DNA from: Loripinus fragilis
Taxonomy: Eukaryota; Mollusca; Bivalvia; Lucinida; Lucinidae
Length of the DNA stretch: 64,000 nt
Reading direction: 5' to 3'
Assembly: GCA_964019695.1 (NCBI GenBank)
Contig: OZ026524.1
Coordinates: 19,399,509-19,463,508, forward strand
Shown: positions 57,727-64,000 of the stretch, piece after piece
Position numbering within the stretch: position 1 is the stretch's first letter
Layout: every line of letters starts with the position of its first letter
Made by a program: the position numbers and the translations under genes
Notes under the pieces: generated by a model
The model's database searches: none
Told to the model about the DNA's origin: nothing
The model's input: only the letters and a program-made list of their open reading frames with translations

Positions 57727-60540
57727 TTTAGTTTAGTTTAAACATATTTTATTCAATTAATACAAATAATATACAACATACGTACATTGTAAACATACAA
57801 AGAATTAGAACAAAAGCATAAATGCTTATAGAGTTCTTTTCCTGTTGAAAGTGACTATATAGTGTACATGCATATGGCAGTATTTTATCTACATATAGCA
57901 AAGTGAGTATACAAAGTAGTGTTATAAATATGAAAAGAAGATAATTGCGAAAAATAGATTGAGAAAAAACAAACAATAAGAAAATTATAAAAATTACAAA
58001 CACAGAACGATGGAAAAAAGCATGAAATATTTTCAGATTGAATTGCTTTGCTGAATGTTGAAGGGATGTGGGGAGTGGTGCAGACTTAAGGACATGTTTA
58101 ATATTAGGTTTTCATCTGTCGTCACATGATATGGTAACACTTGTAATGCACATTAAAGATGAGAGAATTAGAAACGCTGTGTTGCTAAGATATACTTGTG
58201 GACATGATGGAAGATACTTTGGTTTATTTCATTTGATAGTAATGGATCACCATATAGTAATAAATTCGATGTTGGTGTTCTGAATAGTCGTGTATCATTA
58301 AGAAGTAAAGTTCGTTGATGCTGAAAGAATCTGCAATGGAAAAAGTAGTGTTGCGCATTTTCGATAGAATCACAGTTGCAAAGAGGTGAGTCAGTGATAT
58401 TTTTCAAGAACAAGTCTAGATTCAGAGAACTGCAGCCTGTTCGAAGTCGGGTATGTAGTATTTGAATTTTTCTTTTTCCATAATAATAATATTTTGGAAC
58501 AGGCTTGTTATCTTTCTTTAAAAATTATTTGAATGAACTTAATGTGTTTAATTGTTTAGTTTCAGCTGGCAAGGTATTCCAATCTCTTAAGAGAGAGGGC
58601 AAAAAGGAATTATTGTATTGATTCGTTTTAGCTCGTATGGTTTGGATATTGTTAGAGTTACGTAGATTGTAGCGGGATATATAATTTACTTGTTGGGGTA
58701 TTAAAGAGGATAAATATTCTGGTGCTAAGTGATTATACATTTTAAAGAATAAAGTCAATTTATGGCCATTGCGTCGTTTTTGTAGTGATTCCCAGCAAAT
58801 TTCTTTGTACAGGTTATTTATTGAGACGAGTTTGGTAGCTCCAGTGGCTATTCTGGCGGCCTCATTCTGAATTTTGTCAAGTTCATATTTTTCTGCCTGT
58901 GTGCAATTATCCCATATGTTATCCCCATATTCTAGTAATGGTCTTATGAATGTTGTGTATATTGTTTCTAGTGATTTTCTATCTAGTTTGAATTTTAGTT
59001 TCCTCATTATATTAATTCTTAACCATGCCTTGTCTTTTATATAGTTTATGTGTTGATGTCAGCTGCAATCGCTTGACAGTTATAGACCTAAGTGTTTGTG
59101 AAATTTAAATTCCTGGATTTGCATATTTTCCATATTTAGCGGTGGGTGATGCATAGTGTTAAATTTTCTTGAGCGTAAGAGTGCCTCTGTTTTAGATGGG
59201 TTAAAAGTAACAAGCCACGTGGCAGCCCATCGAGTTATTCTATCTAAATTGAAATTTAAGCAAGCAGCTGCATAAGGAGCATTATCTACAATGATGAAGA
59301 GACTAGTGTCATCTGCGAATAAACATATGTTAGAGTCAATGACATTTACTTTGTCATTTATGAAAAGAAGAAAGAGAAGAGGCCCTAGAATAGATCCTTG
59401 AGGCACACCTGCTCTGATAAAGTTCCAGACAGAAGATACACCTGGAAGAATAACGCGTTGTTGTCTGTCAGAGAGATAACTTTTGAACCAGTTAAGAACC
59501 TCTCCTGTGACACCAGCTGCTTCAAGTTTGTATAGGAGTCCTGCGTGCCAAACACGATCAAAAGCTTTGCTGATGTTACAGAAGACGGCCCTTACCTCTT
59601 TTCCAGAGTCTAATGCTTCGCAAAATGTATGATACAAATAGGTTAACTGATTTATAGTTGAGTCTCCAGGAATAAAACCAGACTGAAAAGACGACAGCAT
59701 AATATTTTCTTGAAGATGATTATACAGGTGTTTAAAGATAGTTTTTTCAAAGACTTTACTCTCTGAATTGAGAAGAGATATAGGTCTATAATTAGATGTT
59801 ACGGATAAATCTCCTTTTTTAGGAACTGGGCATACATTTGCTTCCTTGTAACTAGCTGGCATGATGCCTAAGCGCAATGATTGATTAAAAAGAGAACAGA
59901 AAGGTGAAGCTAATTGTGAAGACATTTGCGCAAAATGCGATTGTTGAGACCGTTTGGACCAGAGGCCTTTCCAACTTTCAATGTTTGGAGAGTGGATTCA
60001 ACTTCTAGCGGAGTAAGAATAATTGAATTCAATTGCGTGTGATATGCTGGGGGAGGTAGAGGAGGGAGTATAGCATTTTGCTCATTCAGAACTGTTTGAC
60101 ATTGAAAATGATCGTTCAGAAGGTTGGCTTTATCCATTTCATTGGTATATACATTGCCATTTGATTCGAGGGGTGGGATATCAGAATGTGTCTGAGGGTA
60201 GATAAATGCCTTAAGAGTAGACCACCAATCTTTTGAGGATAGGTTTTCAGATTTAAGTTTTTGTGTTATTTTGTCTGTGTGCTGTTGTTTGCAATGTCTG
60301 ATCAGTGTAGTTACTTCATTACGTAGTCTTTTGAATTTTGCCCAGTGGTGTGATTGGTTAGTTGCCTTAGCTTTGCTATAGGCTCTTCTACGCTTACGTA
60401 TTTGGCGCTTTAAACCTGAGATTATCCATGGCGGATCAGATGGTTTAACCGTGATACAATTATTTGGTATACATTCAGATGCGATTGCAAGTATTGAGTT
60501 GCTAATATTAGTTGCATAAGTGTCTATGTTACGACATAAA
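57727..60540 (-). pseudogene. Second LINE (Jockey/CR1-like), 5'-truncated and decayed
   Basis: The minus-strand reading enters near 60540 with CITVKPSDPPW (the linker after the endonuclease) and continues through MDKANLLNDHF, LKVGKASGPNGLNNRIL, an RT core (NYRPISLL, SGFIPGDST, AGVPQGSILGPLLFLLFIND, FADD at 59308-59319) and a Cys/His tail LCNCDSIENAQHYFFHC. It ends with TAA-type tandem units (AAACTAAACTAAAC) at 57727. One frameshift lies near 59925, with in-frame stops at 59080, 59059 and 58525. The motif A Asp is replaced by Asn (FCNISKAFD, codon at 59575-59577), so the RT would be dead even if the frame were open. The endonuclease and everything upstream are missing. The upstream sequence differs from the 7.5 kb LINE, so it is a separate family. 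Confidence 0.85.
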
Positions 60541-60701
60541 GCCGGTCAGGAAGGAAGAGGGGAAATCTTATTGGAAAATTCCTTTATGCGATGACGATGC
60601 TACCAGGGAAAAATAATGCACACAACTAGCAAAAACTTTTCAGTACTTTATGTACTAAGAAAACATCAACAACACATTAATATACAATGACACCACCTAC
60701 G

Positions 60702-60823
60702 CTGTTATTTCTGGCTAATTGACCATCCTATACTAGATCAAGTTGCCACTCCAAGATCGTTTCAATTAGAACCAATCTTGGACTGTCCTGTTCTAGATGT
60801 ACGTCAACTAGTCAGAAATAAGA
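60702..60823. repeat. Imperfect 120-bp inverted repeat
   Basis: GTTATTTCTGGCTAATTGAC at the left pairs with the reversed CTTATTTCTGACTAGTTGAC at the right. Pairing continues through ACTAGAT/ATCTAG(A) and CCAAGAT/ATCTTGG towards a short loop. Possibly a decayed MITE. Confidence 0.6.
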
Positions 60824-61976
60824 GACGTAAAGAATATGATTAACATATAGCTTAAGTTCTCATAAAAAAAAACAATTGGATCCTTTAATATTTTAGTTCT
60901 CGTATTGACGAGAAATCTCGAGATTATACGCGTCTCGCGAACACTATGTCTTCTAAGCTGCACGTGTGTCTACTTCAGACCATCGGCGCTGAGGTGATCG
61001 AACCTGTACTTTGGTCGTCACTGGATTAACGTAATCGTGTTATCTGTTACGCGTACTGCTGATCGTCACTCAAGACGTCAGTATTAATATATGTCCTCCT
61101 GATCATATCCCCGCGTTGGGACGTCAGATTTTTCATATAACCATTCGAGCCGGTTGGCTTCCCATTTGGTTGTACTACGTTGTAACGATTGGGGCTTTGA
61201 TCCACGCTGGTCGTGGCCTAAGGGGGACAACTATTATGTGCCCTCAGGTACTAATCAACGGCTCACCAACTTTCAGCCTCCAACGTAGGAGGGGACACAA
61301 GAGACGATTCTGCAAAAAACAATCTATATTTAGAATCTCAGAATCACTCTTTTGCGTCAATATTGGGGTTGTTCGTTCGAAGTTCACAAAAATAGAAATA
61401 ATTTTAGTGGTCTTACTCTTTTAAATTACAGCCTAACCCTATAAGCGCGCGATTAGCCCACACCCGTGGGTGTATGGCTAACGGCTCCCATGCGGTTAGG
61501 ATGGATCGGCTCTTCTAAATACCCACACTTAAACTTATATAAAAGAGAAGTATTTTTTAGTGACTGGCCTATGTCAGCGCTAAACAATACCTCTTATGCC
61601 AAACGAACAAACCCATACGTAACAAACTCTTCTATACACTGTCGTAACGTCACCCTGGTTGAGACGCTATCGCAGCCGAAACATCAAGATCCTGTGGCCC
61701 TTTTTCCCTTCAAGGTCACGTTATCTAGATAGTTTCGAGGTTTACAAATACTGATACCAATTCTCTTAAAATTCCAGGAAAAAGGTTGAACAGTGTGGTG
61801 CCGACGTAACGTTTGGACGTTTACGTCGGACATCACCCTGCCCACGCACTAATTTCGTACATGTATAACGTATCAGTTGTAAACAACTAATTATGACCTC
61901 TCGGCAAAAAATATATACATCAATATTGAGAGATTACATTCTGCTGTTTTATGTGTGTAAAACCGTACAATGCTTT
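60824..61976. other. Unannotated DNA
   Basis: No recognisable gene. The 102-codon (61116-61424) and 88-codon (61466-61732) frames match nothing I know. The region is less AT-rich than average, with small palindromes such as CACCCGTGGGTG near 61462. Confidence 0.4.
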
Positions 61977-62100
61977 CTTACATTTATTTTGGTGTAACAC
62001 AAAAATGCTTTACATTTACTTTGGTGTAACGAAAATATCTTACATTTACTTTGGTGTAACAAAAAATATCTTACATTTACTTTGGTGTAACATTACACCT
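61977..62100 (+). repeat. ~31-bp tandem repeat x4
   Basis: CTTACATTTACTTTGGTGTAAC plus an A-rich spacer recurs from 61977, 62008, 62039 and 62070; copies are nearly identical apart from the spacer. Confidence 0.9.
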
Positions 62101-63302
62101 ACCTAATCTCTAAACATACATGTCAGCTATCACCTTATTTATGTAAGTGTGTTGTAGTGTATGCACCTAACCCTTATTCTTATATGCGTCAGATATAACT
62201 CGAGGTGACACATACAGGTCGCTACAGAAAGTCGATTATCACTGGCAGTTAAATCGTCTTTCCAACAACGCCGTACAAATCACAACAATTTAAAATCTAG
62301 CTGCTAAAATTGTTTTTCACCTATCGGTCCCTGGTAAATCTTTCAGCATGCCATTATAGTTTTAGGTGCAGGCCCGACATGGCCTGTGACTACTTTTGTC
62401 CGGAATAACCCGACGAGTCCATCCGGACAGCTTTTACTATAGCCGCAAGAATGGTCCCAGCAGATTTTTAGGCAATACGCATGTGCGTAACTTCATACGC
62501 AAGTGCGTAACAATCGCTATTTTCACCAAAAAAAAAAACGGGACGTTATTGATAACACCCGAAAGAACTCATACACGGAATGCTGGCCGATTCAACAGAC
62601 GACAAAATAGAAAACGAGTGACTTATTATTTCAATACAATGTGACATGCTAGAGACATCGCGATTCAATGCAATTACAGGAATCGCCACCGCCCTATCAT
62701 GTACAATATCAATACAGTAACAATATATATAACTTCACGTACCTTTTATAATAATGAATAGCATCTCTATATCGAACCTTTCATCGGTATGTTTAAAATG
62801 TCCCCTAACAAGAATGGGAAATTCCATCCTTTATATATTGAAAAACGCACAAGATTTCCGAGATATTCAAGAAGAATAAGGAAAACGTGCAAGCGTTGAT
62901 AAATATAGATACAATGAATTCCATCTCAGACAAACCGACCTTTTATTGGGACTATCAATAGAAAGAGTACCGTATCATGGTTCGAATAGGTGCCCAGGTG
63001 CATACCTAAACCACTGCGTATTTGTGCGTATACGCAACCATAGCTGATTCTGTTATTCCAGCCATTCTGTATCGTAACAAAGGCCCTTCCTTTTGGGAGA
63101 AAAAGGAATGACTTTTTCTTACGATACACGATGCAGAAAAGAAGGAATAATACAGAATAAATATATAATACTACATATATACACGTGCGACTTAAATAGC
63201 GGACTACCTGGAAAGATAGTCTGCCCCCACATTGTCTTGTTCCCGGATTGCCACAATCTCAGACCTATTATAGTTGAAGCTTTAATGCTCCACACATAAG
63301 TA
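62101..63302. other. Unannotated DNA
   Basis: No supported feature. Confidence 0.4.
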
Positions 63303-63363
63303 TGGGGTTGTACCCCTTTAACTTCTCTTTATATATGGGTTTGTATCCCTTTAACTTTTTATA
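63303..63363 (+). repeat. Two-copy ~32-bp repeat
   Basis: TGGGGTTGTACCCCTTTAACT is followed 32 bp later by TGGGTTTGTATCCCTTTAACT; each copy contains a GGG-TGTA-CCC hairpin. Confidence 0.6.
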
Positions 63364-63503
63364 AAGTTTTATGTCTTATGACATTTAATATATAAGGCTT
63401 AATAGCCTATACCTTTTGCAAAGATCCACACATTATATATCATTATGCCAAGTATACCTATTAATAACTTCCTCCATAATACAATCTTTGTGCAAAATAA
63501 ATT

Positions 63504-63622
63504 AACGTGACTCTTCACGTTGCAGCCAACCTCTGTTGCAAAATTTTATTATCGTGACTTGCTCACGTCAACAGTCTACCGTCATACGTCATGGCTTAAT
63601 TAAAATTCCGTGACTCCTCACG
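63504..63622. repeat. Three spaced CGTGA/TCACG mini-hairpins
   Basis: AACGTGACTCTTCACGTT (63504-63521), CGTGACTTGCTCACG (63553-63567) and CGTGACTCCTCACG (63609-63622) share CGTGACT and TCACG with changing loops. The intervening sequence is unrelated. Confidence 0.65.
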
Positions 63623-64000
63623 TCAAAAGTACACCTATGTGACTACTACTATGCTATCATAGTTAAAATATAGGTCAACAATCCGAGACAATTGGGTCAT
63701 TACACTGTCGCACACCTTTAACATTAATGCTGACTACTGCTGTCAGTCACTGTCATATTGCGCCAATAATATGGTATTGGGCAACGTCTACCACTACCAT
63801 ATGAACGTCGTCGTTCTGTCTGGCTTTCAGTCCGTCTTGTACGGCTAACTACTGCCTCCTTAGAGGATATGTTTCTCTGAGGTACACTACAACAATGAGT
63901 CATTGCGACCTTTATATTGTGAGTTGTCCTTTGACAAATGGCACAAGATCTACAAAATCGAGTTACCTCCCTACAAACACCGGGCCAATAAAATTCATCT
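63623..64000. other. Unannotated DNA to window end
   Basis: No supported feature; several further small imperfect palindromes are present. Confidence 0.4.

Noticed and set aside
57749..58003. 84-codon hydrophobic minus-strand frame
   Set aside because: It lies in the AT-rich 3' UTR of the decayed LINE; hydrophobicity comes from T-rich codons.
61116..61732. Two 88-102-codon frames as possible genes
   Set aside because: No domain, signal, splice or repeat-copy support was found; left as unannotated.

Overview
The window looks like non-coding, transposon-dense nuclear DNA of an animal. My best guess is a bivalve mollusc or a related marine invertebrate. The composition is AT-rich, coding sequence is sparse, and animal-type splice signals occur (CAG|GTATGT near 16.73 kb, CAG|GTAAG near 25.96 kb on the minus strand). 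Several microsatellites are present: (GA)n at 3.86 kb, (TA)n at 31.92 kb and (CA)n at 38.53 kb. The mobile-element mix is APE-type LINEs, Penelope-like elements, tRNA-derived SINEs, Tc1/mariner and a Mutator-like transposon. The species assignment is inference; nothing here behaves like a prokaryotic operon.

Layout. 0-7 kb: a tRNA-derived SINE, then Penelope-like (PLE) 3' regions, one a mosaic with internally inverted pieces and one a pair of ~400-bp inverted arms, plus a ~230-bp MITE called here family D. 7.2-11.2 kb: the only long intact gene, a 1173-codon non-LTR retrotransposon protein. It has an N-terminal signal-peptide-like segment, a 2A-like ribosome-skipping motif, a PHD finger, an APE endonuclease and a reverse transcriptase (RT). 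13.9-15.6 kb: a 24-bp minisatellite. 16.7-17.3 kb: a probable host exon for a mucin-like single-pass membrane protein (minus strand). 18-30 kb: MITE families C, D and E, PLE fragments, SINEs, tandem duplications, and a promoter-like patch with a candidate first exon whose 68 bp recurs 2.9 kb away, cut exactly at the splice site. 30-34 kb: a mariner-like terminal-repeat pair enclosing a family E element that itself carries a family D MITE. 34-36 and 42.9-44.4 kb: decayed PLE RT copies. 44.7-47.3 kb: a degenerate Mutator-like transposase with tandem hairpin repeats upstream and a convergent His-Me finger nuclease remnant at its 3' end. 48.7-49.6 kb: two inverted tRNA-derived SINEs. 52.5-53.95 kb: an unexplained cluster of an exact 15-bp motif in both orientations. 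55.5-56.0 kb: a Tc1-like transposase relic. 57.7-60.5 kb: a second, decayed LINE on the minus strand. 60.5-64 kb: mostly unrecognised sequence with small hairpins and short tandem repeats.

How the parts relate. Almost everything recognisable is a mobile element at some stage of decay. The SINEs and MITEs encode nothing and would depend on proteins from elements of the LINE and DNA-transposon kinds also found here. The intact LINE ORF suggests recent activity, but its endonuclease lacks a conserved Asn. Host-gene content is limited to two candidate exons on the minus strand. All family assignments come from reading motifs by eye; no database search was run.
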